The notes beneath the pieces are model-generated. The model was not told the origin of the DNA. It ran no database searches and saw only the letters and a list, made by a program, of their open reading frames with translations. DNA of 64,000 nucleotides from Pirellulales bacterium (GTDB taxonomy: Bacteria; Planctomycetota; Planctomycetia; Pirellulales; UBA1268). The translations under genes and the position numbers were made by a program. Below, in pieces: positions 47,329 through 63,175 of this stretch. Numbering within the stretch: the stretch's first letter is position 1; each line of letters opens with the position of its first letter. The DNA is taken from the NCBI GenBank assembly GCA_017853835.1, contig JAFMIU010000007.1, forward strand, positions 24,892 through 88,891. The letters run 5' to 3'.

Positions 47329-47372
47329 ATGGCCAGCGTGTCCCACGGCTCACGCCGTTGGGCTTGGACGGG
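47329..47372 (+). repeat. REP-like hairpin unit 7
   Basis: atggccagcgtgtcccacggctcacgccgttgggcttggacggg. Confidence 0.8.
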
Positions 47373-47449
47373 AGCAAGGCACCGATCGTCGAAGCCCAAG
47401 GCCGTGAGGCCTGGGAGCCGCCAGGCTACGCCGCATGACGCCGTTGGGC
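47366..47449. repeat. 84-bp tandemly duplicated REP-containing segment, copy 1
   Basis: ggacgggagcaaggcaccgatcgtcgaagcccaaggccgtgaggcctgggagccgccaggctacgccgcatgacgccgttgggc. Confidence 0.85.
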
Positions 47450-47473
47450 GAGGACGGAGCGAGGACGGATCGA

Positions 47474-47557
47474 GGACGGGAGCAAGGCATCGATCGTCGA
47501 AGCCCAAGGCCGTGAGGCCTGGGAGCCGCCAGGCTACGCCGCATGACGCCGTTGGGC
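47474..47557. repeat. 84-bp tandemly duplicated REP-containing segment, copy 2
   Basis: Same as copy 1 except one visible C/T difference (gcaaggcaTcg); separated by gaggacgga-type short repeats. Confidence 0.85.
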
Positions 47558-47564
47558 AGCTGCC

Positions 47565-50384
<2,820 letters not shown>

Positions 50385-50404
50385 CCTCACGACAAGGAGA
50401 TGCG

Positions 50405-50704
50405 ATGGGCGACGAGCAGCAGATGACCGCCGAGGATGGCGGGCCGGCCGCGGGAAAGATGCCGCCGGCGACGTTTGAGTTTCTGGTGCACACGCTCTTC
50501 ACGCAGGCACTGATGGCGTTTGGCCGGATTCCCAACCCGATCACCAACAAGGCGATCAAGAACGTGGCGACGGCCCGGCATTTCATCGACACGCTTTCGA
50601 TGCTGGCCGACAAGACGAGGGGCAACCTGTCGAGTGACGAGCAGCGGCTGCTCGACGAGGTGCAGCACCAGCTCCGCACGCTCTACCTGGAGGAGCAAAA
50701 GTGA
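50405..50704 (+). CDS. DUF1844-type protein
   Basis: 'FEFLVHTLFTQALMAFGRIPNPITNKAIKNVATARHFIDTLSMLADKTRGNLSSDE'. Confidence 0.75.
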   Translation: MGDEQQMTAEDGGPAAGKMPPATFEFLVHTLFTQALMAFGRIPNPITNKAIKNVATARHFIDTLSMLADKTRGNLSSDEQRLLDEVQHQLRTLYLEEQK

Positions 50705-51681
50705 CGCGATTGTTCCTGCTCGTGCTCGTGGCTTCGGTGGCCCAGGCGGACGTCACGGTGGAGCGGCACGACGGTCACATCGACGTGGCGATCGACGGCA
50801 AGCCCTTCACGTCGTACATCTACGAGGGCTACCGGAAGCCGATCCTGTTTCCCGTGCTCGGCCCCGGCGGCATCGCGATGACGCGGTCGTGGCCCATGGT
50901 GGACGGCGTGACGGGCGAGCCCCACGACCATCCGCACCACGAATCGATCTGGTTTACCCACGGCATCGTCAACGGCGTCGACTTTTGGGCATCGCATCCG
51001 ACGTCACCGAAGGCCGACCGGAAGGCCAACAACCGCATCCAGCACGCGGAGGTGGTCACGGCCGAGGGGGGACGCGAAGGCGTGATCGAAACCAGCAACC
51101 GCTGGCTCACGGCTGACGATGCGCACGTGTGCTCCGACACGCTGCGAGTGATGTTTGGCGGCGACGAGAAGACCCGCTGGATCGACTACTTCATCACCAT
51201 TCACGCAGACCACGGCCCTGTGACCTTCGGCGACACCAAGGAAGGGGCCATGGGCCTGCGGGTGCCGGTGCAGCTGCAGATCAAGAACCTCGAAGGCTCG
51301 AAGGGGGCTGCTGGTCACTGCGTGAACTCGGAAGGCCTTCGCGACGCCGACGCCTGGGGCAAGCCCGCCCGTTGGGTGTCGTATTGGGGACCGATCAACG
51401 GCACCACCGTGGGCCTCGCGATGCTCGACCACCCGAGCAACCTCAGGCACCCAACCCACTGGCATGCCCGCGACTACGGCCTGCTCGCAGCCAATCCCTT
51501 CGGTCTTCACGACTTCACCGGCGCGAAGCAGGGCAGCGGCGACCACACGATTCCCGCAGGCGGGACGCTTCCCCTCCACTATCGGATGGTGTTTTTCGAG
51601 GGTGATGCCGAGGCCGCCGATGTGGAGTCGATCTGGCGGGGCTGGACCGCGGCCGACGCTGCCGGGAAGGCGGCTCGATGA
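50701..51681 (+). CDS. DUF6807/PmoA-like secreted protein
   Basis: 'YIYEGYRKPILFPVLGPGGIAMTRSWPMVDGVTGEPHDHPHHESIWFTHGIVNGVDFW'; ATGA-type overlap with the upstream gene. Confidence 0.75.
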   Translation: MTRLFLLVLVASVAQADVTVERHDGHIDVAIDGKPFTSYIYEGYRKPILFPVLGPGGIAMTRSWPMVDGVTGEPHDHPHHESIWFTHGIVNGVDFWASHPTSPKADRKANNRIQHAEVVTAEGGREGVIETSNRWLTADDAHVCSDTLRVMFGGDEKTRWIDYFITIHADHGPVTFGDTKEGAMGLRVPVQLQIKNLEGSKGAAGHCVNSEGLRDADAWGKPARWVSYWGPINGTTVGLAMLDHPSNLRHPTHWHARDYGLLAANPFGLHDFTGAKQGSGDHTIPAGGTLPLHYRMVFFEGDAEAADVESIWRGWTAADAAGKAAR

Positions 51682-52571
51682 CTGCCCAGGTCCTCGACGG
51701 CAAGGGCCTCGCCGGCCGAATCGAGCATTCGCTGCGGGATGAGGTGGAGACGTTTGCCGGGATGTTTGGCCGGCGGCCGCGGCTGGTGGTCGTGCTCGTG
51801 GGCGACATGGCGGCGAGCGCCTCCTACGTGAAGAGCAAGGCGGCGGCGGCAACGCGGGTGGGCATCGACTCGGATGTGATAGCCGTGCCCGAGACGGCCA
51901 CCACCGCCGAGCTCGTGGCGCTCGTGCAGGCCATCGCGGCCGATCAGCATGGCCCTGCCGACGGCATCCTCGTGCAACTGCCTTTGCCTCGGCACGTCGA
52001 TGCGGTGGCCGTGCTCGACGCCGTGCCGCCCGATCGTGATGTCGACGGGTTTCATCCGGAAAATGCAGGCCTGCTCTCCCAGGGGCGTCCGCGGTTCATT
52101 CCGTGCACCGCCGCGGGCGTGCAGCGCATGCTCATCGACGCGGCGATCCCGACCGCCGGCAAGCATGTGGTGATCGTGGGGCGGAGCGACATCGTGGGCA
52201 AGCCGTTGGCCCTGCTCCTCGCGCAGCGGCCCCCGGCGGGCTGCCCGACGGACGGCGGCTGCGACGCCACGGTGACCATCTGCCACAGCCGCTCCGGCGA
52301 CATCGGCCATTTCACGCGTCAGGCCGACATCGTGGTGGCGGCAGTCGGCCGGCCACGGCTCATCACGGCCGACATGGTGCGGCCCGGAGCCACCGTGATC
52401 GACGTGGGCATCAACCGCGTCGATGGCAAGCTGATCGGCGACGTCGATTACGGCCCCGTGGCCGAGAAGGCCGCATGGATTTCGCCCGTGCCCGGCGGCG
52501 TGGGGCCGATGACCGTGGCGATGTTGATTGCCAACACGCTCCTCGCCGCCGAGTTGCGGATGAAGCGATAG
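51678..52571 (+). CDS. folD: Bifunctional methylenetetrahydrofolate dehydrogenase/cyclohydrolase
   Basis: 'ASASYVKSKAAAATRVGID', 'GILVQLPLPRHVD', 'VVIVGRSDIVGKPLALLL', 'VIDVGINRVDGKLIGDVDY', 'TPVPGGVGPMT'-like 'SPVPGGVGPMTVAML'. Confidence 0.95.
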   Translation: MTAQVLDGKGLAGRIEHSLRDEVETFAGMFGRRPRLVVVLVGDMAASASYVKSKAAAATRVGIDSDVIAVPETATTAELVALVQAIAADQHGPADGILVQLPLPRHVDAVAVLDAVPPDRDVDGFHPENAGLLSQGRPRFIPCTAAGVQRMLIDAAIPTAGKHVVIVGRSDIVGKPLALLLAQRPPAGCPTDGGCDATVTICHSRSGDIGHFTRQADIVVAAVGRPRLITADMVRPGATVIDVGINRVDGKLIGDVDYGPVAEKAAWISPVPGGVGPMTVAMLIANTLLAAELRMKR

Positions 52572-52611
52572 AACGTCGGCCGGGCCCAACGGTGTCGTGG
52601 GGTGGGACGTG

Positions 52612-52649
52612 GCGTGTCCCAGGCCTGACGGCCTTGGGCTTGGACGGGG
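52612..52649 (+). repeat. REP-like hairpin unit (GGCC stem form)
   Basis: gcgtgtcccaggcctgacggccttgggcttggacgggg, between convergent folD and glgP. Confidence 0.8.
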
Positions 52650-52667
52650 ACGGGGACGGGCTGCGTC

Positions 52668-52699
52668 CGTCCAAGCCCAACGGCGTGAGCCGTGGGACC
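52668..52699 (-). repeat. REP-like hairpin unit (CGGC stem form), inverted to the previous unit
   Basis: gtccaagcccaacggcgtgagccgtgggaccg. Confidence 0.8.
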
Positions 52700-52742
52700 G
52701 GTGCGGTGATCCCCGCGGTGCTCGTGGCGTGCCGGGGGCGGT

Positions 52743-54980
52743 CTACCGGTTGGTCATGTCGCACGACACGCCGCCGGCGGCGGGCACGTAGCAGGCGCGG
52801 GCGTAGTCCATCACCATGCGGTGGGCGCTGAAACGCCACGCCAGCGAACTGATGGAGTTCATCATCATCTTGATCCACGTGCGAGGCAGGCCGTCGGCGT
52901 CGCGGTCGTAGAACAGCGGCACCACTTCGTTTTCGAGCACCTTGAACAGCGCCTCGGCATCGCGGGCGTCGGTGATCTCGTCGTTGAAGTGGGTTTCGCC
53001 GCGGCCGATGGCGAAGCCATTGCGCCCGTCAAACGCCTCCGCCCACCAGCCGTCGAGAATCGAGCAGTTGAGGCCGCCGTTGAGCACCACCTTCTGGCCG
53101 CTCGTGCCCGAAGCCTCCAGCGGACGACGCGGGTTGTTGAGCCACACGTCCACGCCCTGGATGAGGTGACGGCACACGTTGATGTCGTAGTCTTCCACAA
53201 ACACCACCCGGCCCGCAAAACGGGGGTCGTGCCGCAGATTGGAGATCTTGCGGATGAGCGCCTTGCCGGGCTCGTCGGCCGGATGCGACTTGCCCGCGAA
53301 GATGATCTGAATCGGACGGTCGGGATTCGAGATCAGCGTGTGGAGCCGTTCGAGATCCTGAAGCACCAGGTCGGCCCGCTTGTAGGTGGCAAATCTCCTG
53401 GCAAAGCCGATCGTGAGGACGTTGGGGTCGAGCACCGACTGCGCGAGATCGACGGCCTCGTCGCACTCGCCACGACGACGGCACTGCCGCGACAGACGGC
53501 GACGAACAAACTGCAGCAGCAGGTTCTTGAGCGCGTAGTGCGTTTCCCAAAGCTCGCCGGGGTCGCACTCGTGGATCTTCTGCCACACGTCGGGCTCGCC
53601 CATGCGGCGGAACCAGTTGTGGGGGAAGATGCGGTCGTAGAGCTGCAGCATCTGCCACGACAGCCAGCTCGGCACGTGCACGCCGTTGGTGATGTGGCCG
53701 ATCGGGACCTCTTCCTCGATCCGCCAGGGCCAGAGGTTGGCCCACATCCTCCGGCTGACATGGCCATGGAGGGCGCTGACGGCATTCGCCCGGCGCGACA
53801 TCTTCAGGCCGAGCACCGTCATGCAGAAGAGCTCGTCGTGGTTGTGCGGCTCCACGCGGCCGAGGCCCATCAGCTGCTCGTGGGAAATGCCGAGGCCGTC
53901 GCGCGTGGGGCCGAGATGCTCCTCCATGAGGCCCCCATCGAAGCGGTCGTGGCCGGCGGGCACGGGGGTGTGGGTGGTAAACACCGTCTGCCGCGCCACC
54001 CGTCGAACGGCCTCGTCAAACGGATAGCCGTCGCGTTCCATGCGACCCCGCACGGCCTCGAGGGTGGCGAAGCTCGAATGGCCCTCGTTGAGGTGATAGA
54101 CGCCAGGCACGATGCCCATCGCCCGGATCGCCTTCACGCCGCCGACGCCGAGGATCAGCTCCTGGCGGATGCGGATGCGGTTGTCGCCGCCGTAGAGCCG
54201 ACTGGTGAGGGCGCGGTCTTCGGGCGAGTTGCCATCGACGTCGGAGTCGAGCAGGTAGAGCGTCACGCGTCCCACCGCCATCTTCCACACCTTGGCGTGG
54301 ATCGGGCCGCTTCGGGTGTCGACGTGCACCATCAAGGGGCTGCCATCGGCGGCGTGGGCCGGCTCGATCGGCAGGGCATCGACGCGGGTGACCAGATATT
54401 CCTCGTGCTGGTAGCCGTCGAGGTCGAGCTGCTGGCGGAAGTAGCCCTGGTTGTAGAAGAGCCCCACCGCGATCAGCGGCACACCCAGGCCGCTGGCGCT
54501 CTTGATGTGGTCGCCCGCCAGCACGCCGAGGCCGCCGGAGTAAATCGGCACGGATTCGTGGATGCCGAACTCCGCCGAGAAATAGACGACCGGCTTGGAA
54601 CCGAGCACGCCGGCGTTGACGGTGCTCCAGGTGGATGCCTGCCCGAGATACTCCTTGAGGCGGCGGTGGGCCTGGTTGATGCGGCTGTAGAGGACGAGTT
54701 CGGCCGACCGGGCTTCGAGCCGTTCGGGTGTGAACTCCGCCAGCAGGGCGATCGGATTGTGGTCGAGCTGCCGCCACCGGATCGGGTCGAGGTCGCGGAA
54801 GAGGTTCGTCACCTCGGGCTGCCAGCTCCACCACAGGTTCCGGGCCAGCACCATGCACTTGTCGTAGAGGTTTTGCGGCGAGAGCTCGTCAAGCCGAAGC
54901 GGCGGGGGTGTCGCCGGGGAGTCGGCAGGGGACTGGGTGGACGAGGCGGCATGCTGGCTGGTGCCTTCAAGGTGGCTCAT
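52743..54980 (-). CDS. glgP: Alpha-glucan (glycogen/maltodextrin) phosphorylase
   Basis: 'ARNLWWSWQPEVTNLFRDLDPIRWRQLDHNP', 'VYFSAEFGIHESVPIYSGGLGVLAGDHIKSASGLGVPLIAVGLFYNQGYFRQQLD', 'FTTHTPVPAGHDRF'. Confidence 0.93.
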   Translation of the reverse strand: MSHLEGTSQHAASSTQSPADSPATPPPLRLDELSPQNLYDKCMVLARNLWWSWQPEVTNLFRDLDPIRWRQLDHNPIALLAEFTPERLEARSAELVLYSRINQAHRRLKEYLGQASTWSTVNAGVLGSKPVVYFSAEFGIHESVPIYSGGLGVLAGDHIKSASGLGVPLIAVGLFYNQGYFRQQLDLDGYQHEEYLVTRVDALPIEPAHAADGSPLMVHVDTRSGPIHAKVWKMAVGRVTLYLLDSDVDGNSPEDRALTSRLYGGDNRIRIRQELILGVGGVKAIRAMGIVPGVYHLNEGHSSFATLEAVRGRMERDGYPFDEAVRRVARQTVFTTHTPVPAGHDRFDGGLMEEHLGPTRDGLGISHEQLMGLGRVEPHNHDELFCMTVLGLKMSRRANAVSALHGHVSRRMWANLWPWRIEEEVPIGHITNGVHVPSWLSWQMLQLYDRIFPHNWFRRMGEPDVWQKIHECDPGELWETHYALKNLLLQFVRRRLSRQCRRRGECDEAVDLAQSVLDPNVLTIGFARRFATYKRADLVLQDLERLHTLISNPDRPIQIIFAGKSHPADEPGKALIRKISNLRHDPRFAGRVVFVEDYDINVCRHLIQGVDVWLNNPRRPLEASGTSGQKVVLNGGLNCSILDGWWAEAFDGRNGFAIGRGETHFNDEITDARDAEALFKVLENEVVPLFYDRDADGLPRTWIKMMMNSISSLAWRFSAHRMVMDYARACYVPAAGGVSCDMTNR

Positions 54981-55119
54981 GGCAGTGAATCCGGAAGGAG
55001 GGAGGGAGAAGGGGTGGGACGCCGATCCAGAAGGTGAGGGGAGTATACCCGGCGCACGGCGCGCGTGCCGATCGGCTCGCCGTCGCCAGCGAGTGCCCGG
55101 CATCGGTCATACTGGAGTC

Positions 55120-56181
55120 ATGCCGTGCCAGCCTCCGAGCATCGAATCGATCCACATGGCCTCGCTGGAGGCGGCGCTCGCTGCCGTGGCCGAGCGTACC
55201 GCCAGGGAGGGGCCTTGGCGGAGCGGCGCCTTCGCGGCGCTCGCCGACAGCGGCATGTTGGCGGCCTTCGTGGCCCCAGCCTGGGGCGGCACGGGGCTGG
55301 GCGAGCAGCCGATCACGTGGGCGCTCATGGCGATCGCCGAGCGATGCCTGACGACGGCCCTCGCCCTCACGCAGTGGGCGGCGGCCGTGCGGATCATCTC
55401 CGGCGGCGATGATGGCGTGCGAGCCGCCATGCTCCCCGCACTCGCCCGCGGTGAGACGCCCACGACCGTCGGCATCTCTCACCTCACGACGAGCCGCCGC
55501 CACGTGGGTCGGCCCGTGCTCGCGGCCACACGCACCGACGCAGGCTGGCGACTCGACGGGCTCTGCCCATGGGTGACGGGTGCGGATGCGTCGGCCACGA
55601 TCGTGACCGGCGGCATCACCGACGATGGAAGCCAGCGGTTCTTCGTGGTGGCCACCGGGGCCGAAGGCCTCACGATCGATCCGCCGATGACCATGCTGGC
55701 GCTGACCGGGAGCCGAACGTCCGTCGTGCGGTTTGAGGGTGTTCAGCCGACGCACGTGATGCTTCCGCCGGCCGGGGGCGCTCGCACGGGAGGGCTCGCC
55801 ACCACGGCCTTGGCGATCGGCGCGGCCCGGGCCAGCGCCGCCGTGATCGCCTGGGAGGCGATGGCCCGACCAACGCTCGAGACGGTGGCCGACGACCTCA
55901 TGGGGGAGATCGATGCCCTTGCCGCGCGGCTCATGGGAGCGGCCCGCGACGGCATCGATCCCGCCGATCGCGACCGACTCCGGGCCGATGCCAACGGGCT
56001 CGTCGTGCGTGTCGCGCAGGCGGCCCTGACCGCCACGAAAGGCGCCGGCTTCGTGGCGGGCCATCCCGTGGAGCGGCTCGTGCGGGAGGCGATGTTTTTT
56101 CTCGTCTGGAGCTGCCCTCAGGCGGTGGCCGACGCCTTCCTCTGCGACCTCACGGCCCAACGCCCACCGTCGGGCGCGTAG
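55120..56181 (+). CDS. Acyl-CoA dehydrogenase family protein
   Basis: 'FVAPAWGGTGLGEQPITWALMAIAERCLTTALALTQWAAAVRII', 'GWRLDGLCPWVTGADASATIVTGGI'. Confidence 0.75.
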   Translation: MPCQPPSIESIHMASLEAALAAVAERTAREGPWRSGAFAALADSGMLAAFVAPAWGGTGLGEQPITWALMAIAERCLTTALALTQWAAAVRIISGGDDGVRAAMLPALARGETPTTVGISHLTTSRRHVGRPVLAATRTDAGWRLDGLCPWVTGADASATIVTGGITDDGSQRFFVVATGAEGLTIDPPMTMLALTGSRTSVVRFEGVQPTHVMLPPAGGARTGGLATTALAIGAARASAAVIAWEAMARPTLETVADDLMGEIDALAARLMGAARDGIDPADRDRLRADANGLVVRVAQAALTATKGAGFVAGHPVERLVREAMFFLVWSCPQAVADAFLCDLTAQRPPSGA

Positions 56182-56302
56182 CGGCGCGTGGGGCGGGGCG
56201 TTCGTCGGGTGGTGCGACTCGCCGCGAGGCGACAAAAACTGGCCTTGCGTCGTGCGGGCCGTGCGGACGATCCTCCGTGGTCACCCGGCCAAGGACTCGG
56301 CC

Positions 56303-57328
56303 ATGAACGCACCCAGTTCGATCGTTTTCGTCAAGCTTTCGGCCATCGGCGATGTGCTGCATGGAGTGCCCGCGGCCGTCGCCGCCCGCCGGGCCTTTCC
56401 CGACGCCCGCATCGGATGGGTCGTGGAGGGACGGTCGGCCGACGTGCTCGCCGGACACCCGGCCGTCGACCACCTCTTTCGACTGCCGCGAGGCTGGCTG
56501 AAGTCGCCATCCCAGGTGCGATCGCTCCGTCGCCAGCTGCGCGGCTTTGGTGCCAGCGTCGCCATCGACATGCAGGGCCTCCTCAAGAGCGGCGTTGCCA
56601 CGTGGCTGTCGGGTGCGCCGGTGCGCATCGGCCACGCCAAGCCGGCTTCCCGCGAAGGGGCATGGCTGGCCTACACCCATCCCGTGGCGGCCACGATGCC
56701 GCACGTCGTGGAACGCAACTGCGACCTGCTCACGCCGCTCGGTGTGGTGGCGACGATGCCCGAGTTCGACATGCCGCAGTGGCCCGTGAGCCGTTTGCGG
56801 ATGCGGCAGTGGCTCCAGTCCCAGCGGCTCAGCGGTGCTCCCGCCATCATCAATCCGGGCGCCGGCTGGCGGTCGAAGCAGTGGCCGGCCGATCGGTTCG
56901 CGGCCGTGGCCCGCGGGCTCGCCCGCCGCGACGGCGTGTCATCGGTGGTGGTGTGGGGTGGCGAAGCCGAGAAGGCCGTCGCGCAGCAGATCGTCGCCGA
57001 GGCGCCGGGGGCTGCCATCCTCGCTCCGCAGACGACGCTTCAGGATCTCGGCGAACTCGCCCGCCTCGCGCGGGTGTTTCTCTCGGGCGACACCGGCCCG
57101 CTGCATCTTGCCGCGGCCGTGGGCACGCCCTGTGTGGGCCTCTTCGGGCCCGTGCCCGGTTCTCGCAACGGCCCCTATGGCCGCCAGCATGTCTGCGTGG
57201 AGCCGTCGGCGGCGTTGCGGCCCGCGTGGGACGATCGCAAGACCGACATGCTCTCGATGCTCGGCATCGAGGTGGATGCAGTGCTTGCCGGCACGCTCAC
57301 GCTGCTGGCCCGCTCGCAGGCCGCCTGA
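56303..57328 (+). CDS. Glycosyltransferase family 9 (heptosyltransferase-like)
   Basis: 'IVFVKLSAIGDVLHGVPAAVAARRAFPDARIGWVVE', 'INPGAGWRSKQWP', 'FLSGDTGPLHLAAAVGTPCVGLFGP'. Confidence 0.9.
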   Translation: MNAPSSIVFVKLSAIGDVLHGVPAAVAARRAFPDARIGWVVEGRSADVLAGHPAVDHLFRLPRGWLKSPSQVRSLRRQLRGFGASVAIDMQGLLKSGVATWLSGAPVRIGHAKPASREGAWLAYTHPVAATMPHVVERNCDLLTPLGVVATMPEFDMPQWPVSRLRMRQWLQSQRLSGAPAIINPGAGWRSKQWPADRFAAVARGLARRDGVSSVVVWGGEAEKAVAQQIVAEAPGAAILAPQTTLQDLGELARLARVFLSGDTGPLHLAAAVGTPCVGLFGPVPGSRNGPYGRQHVCVEPSAALRPAWDDRKTDMLSMLGIEVDAVLAGTLTLLARSQAA

Positions 57329-57367
57329 CGCTATACTCCGGCGGTTTTCGTTGGAGCCGCCGTCACC

Positions 57368-60585
<3,218 letters not shown>

Positions 60586-60589
<4 letters not shown>

Positions 60590-61428
60590 GGGGTCGCCTC
60601 CGGCGACGAGCGTGGCGGGGCGGCGGGCCGCAGGCGGGGTGCCAGCTCGCTCGGAGGTTCCTTTCGGATCAGTTGCACGTCCCCTTCAACGCGGCGAATG
60701 CGTGCCGTGGAGGCTTCCTGGCGCGTTGCGTCGAGCGTGGAGGCGTTTCGCTCCGGAGGTTGCAGGCGGTCGACCGTGATCTCGACATCGCCGACCTGCA
60801 AGAGGCGAAATCCTCCACGGGCCGCGCCGGCTGCCACCACGCTGCCGTCCTCGTCGAAGTTGCCCGATGCGATCGTTCGAGCAAGCCTTCGCCACCGGGC
60901 GGCGCGTTCGCCGCGCCGATCGCCGGGCCGCTCGACCGCGGCGGAAGCGTCGTCGTGGGCGGCGATCGTGAGGTCGTGATCGGCGTCTTCGAGACCGCCG
61001 TAGGTGAGCCGGTAGTCGTAGCCGAGATCGAGCCAGGCCGGCACGAGCACCGGCGAAAACACCCGCGACTTGATCGTGCCGAGCAGCGGCGACGACCCAC
61101 CGAGTGAGTTGGTGGCCACGGCGAGCACGAGTCCGATGAGATAGGCGGCCAGCGCGATCGTCACCGCGGCACAGACCGCCTCGGATGGACGGTCTGCCCG
61201 AGGGGCGTCGTCGGAGCGTGGTTCTGCGGGTGTCACGCCGCCGAGTGTGATCCGGCCGCGGAGCCGACGCCAGAGCGTCTCGCCGGGATTTCCAGGGCCG
61301 CGGAGGCTGCGTGCGTTGACATGCCCCCCGGCACCCGATACGGTTGTTTGCGAGGCTTCCGCCTCGGCACGCAGGCTCCCGTCGATCAACCCGCCTGGGC
61401 CCCACCGGCCCTCCGGCACGACCACCAC
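60586..61428 (-). CDS. Hypothetical membrane protein coupled to the HTTM gene
   Basis: TM 'AVTIALAAYLIGLVLAVATNSLG' and 'SRVFSPVLVPAWLDLGYDYRLTYGG'; 4-nt overlap with the downstream HTTM gene. True start is probably internal. Confidence 0.55.
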
Positions 61429-61501
61429 GGGGGATTAGCTCAATTGGGAGAGCGTCTGGCTGGCAGCCAGAAGGTCAGGGGTTCGAATCCCCTATCCTCC
61501 A
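61429..61501 (+). tRNA. tRNA-Ala (anticodon GGC)
   Basis: Acceptor GGGGGAT/ATCCTCC with G3:U70; D-arm GCTC..GAGC; anticodon arm TCTGG-CTGGCAG-CCAGA; T-arm AGGGG-TTCGAAT-CCCCT; discriminator A73; CCA not encoded. Confidence 0.95.
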
Positions 61502-61515
61502 CTCCGATCGAATCA

Positions 61516-62472
61516 ATGTCTGCGGCCGAGGCGACCCGGGACGAGCTGGCTTGGCTCGAAGGCATTTTCATCCCCCAGGCCTCGTTGGCGATCCCCGTTG
61601 GTGACGCCGGATTCGTGTCGGGCGTCACGGTCACGGAGCAGTTCCGCACGTTTCGCGGCAAGCTCTTTCTTCCCGAGGACCACGGTCGGCGGCTTGCCGG
61701 CTCGCTCGCACTCGTGGGCATCGACTCCCCCTGGTGTGTCGAGGAACTCCTTGCGGCCGCCGCGGAGGTGGCCGCCCACAATCACCGCCTCGCCACCCAC
61801 GGCCAGGACCCCGCCACCACCGACCTCGGGCTCGTGATCTTCGCCACACCCGGCGATCTTGCCGCCCAGCACGGCGGGCAGGCGGGTAGCCCCCGGGTGG
61901 CGATCCATACGTTTCCGCTCGCGTATTCGATGTGGGCGGCAGCCTACGACACGGGGGTTGCCCTGCGGACGGTGGCCGTGACGCAGGTGCCCGAAACCTG
62001 CTGGTCGCTCGACGCCAAGGTGCGGAGCCGCCTGCACTACCATCTCGCCGACCGTGCCGCCCACGCTCGTGAGCCTGGGGCCCGCGCCGTGCTGCGGCAC
62101 GCCGATGGACGGATCAGCGAAACGTCGACGGCGAATGTCGCGATCGTGCGCGGCGACACGATCCTCACACCGCCGCGAGGCGACGCCCTCGGAGGTGTGA
62201 GCCTCGCGCATACCAAGCAGCTCGCGACCGAGCTCGGCTATGCGTGGCACGAACAGTCGCTGACGGCCGCGGAGTGTGCCGACGCCGACGAGATCCTGCT
62301 GACAAGCACGCCCAGCTGCATCCTGCCCGCCACGCGATTCGACGGCGCTCCGGTGGGGTCGGGGATGCCGGGGGGCGTGTATCGGTCCATTCTCGATGCC
62401 TGGAGCCGTGAGGTCGGGCTCGACATCGCGGCCCAGGCCCGAGGCGGCGTCGTTGTTCCTCCGTCACCCTGA
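61516..62472 (+). CDS. Class IV aminotransferase (BCAT/ADC-lyase type)
   Basis: 'SLAIPVGDAGFVSGVTVTEQFRTFRGKLFLPEDHGRRL', 'SLDAKVRSRLHYHLADRAA', 'ETSTANVAIVRGDTILTPP'. Confidence 0.85.
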   Translation: MSAAEATRDELAWLEGIFIPQASLAIPVGDAGFVSGVTVTEQFRTFRGKLFLPEDHGRRLAGSLALVGIDSPWCVEELLAAAAEVAAHNHRLATHGQDPATTDLGLVIFATPGDLAAQHGGQAGSPRVAIHTFPLAYSMWAAAYDTGVALRTVAVTQVPETCWSLDAKVRSRLHYHLADRAAHAREPGARAVLRHADGRISETSTANVAIVRGDTILTPPRGDALGGVSLAHTKQLATELGYAWHEQSLTAAECADADEILLTSTPSCILPATRFDGAPVGSGMPGGVYRSILDAWSREVGLDIAAQARGGVVVPPSP

Positions 62473-62484
62473 GGAGGTGTCGTG

Positions 62485-63135
62485 ATGTCTCGTTCCTCTC
62501 GCCTGCTCGTCGTGCTCGTGGCCGCGGCCATCGCGGTGCCGCTCGTGCCCTGGCTCATCTGGGGAGCGCGGCTCGATCATGCCGTGGCCGACTGGCTTGA
62601 TCCGCCGCCGCCGCCAACGCTGCTGGCGGCCATGGAAGTTGGGGTGCTTGCGGCCGACATCCTCTTGCCGGTGCCGTCGAGCCTCGTGGTCACGCTCGGG
62701 GGCGCCACGCTCGGTGTGGTGGCGGGCACGGCCTGTGCCTGGATCGGCATGACGATCGGTTCGCTCGCCGGCTGGCTGCTGGGCCGAGTCGCCGGCGCCC
62801 GACGCGTGGCCGACCTCGATGCCGACGACCGCGAGGCGATCGCGCGCCGGGAACGCCGATTCGGTCCGCTGGTGATCGTGCTGACGCGTCCGCTCCCGAT
62901 CCTGGCGGAGGCTGCCGCGCTGATGGCGGGGGCCGCCGGCATGCCCTGGAAAACATTCCTGATCGCGGCGGCGTCGGGCAACCTTGCCATCGCGTTTGCC
63001 TGGAGCCTGGCCGGGGCGCTGGGCCGCGACGCCGATTCGCTCCAGTGGGTGTCGATCGCATCGCTGGCCGTGCCAGCCGGGTTGGCGTGGGGCTTCAGCA
63101 GGCGTCGGTTGCCGCGGTCGCCCGCACCCGTATGA
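62485..63135 (+). CDS. VTT/DedA-like membrane protein
   Basis: 'ADILLPVPSSLVVTLGGATLGVVAGTACAWIGMTIGSLAGWLLGRVAGAR', 'VLTRPLPILAEAAALMAGAAGMPWKTFLIAAASGN'. Confidence 0.8.
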   Translation: MSRSSRLLVVLVAAAIAVPLVPWLIWGARLDHAVADWLDPPPPPTLLAAMEVGVLAADILLPVPSSLVVTLGGATLGVVAGTACAWIGMTIGSLAGWLLGRVAGARRVADLDADDREAIARRERRFGPLVIVLTRPLPILAEAAALMAGAAGMPWKTFLIAAASGNLAIAFAWSLAGALGRDADSLQWVSIASLAVPAGLAWGFSRRRLPRSPAPV

Positions 63136-63175
63136 TCGCCCGAGCAGACTGCTCCTCTCTCCGCACGTGGCCATC

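Noticed and set aside
52638-52662. ggacggggacggggacggg short tandem repeat
   Set aside because: Very short slippage-type repeat adjacent to REP units; no separate function supportable.
52821-55037. 738-aa plus-strand ORF
   Set aside because: Antisense shadow of glgP; His/Val/Glu/Arg-rich composition without family motifs.
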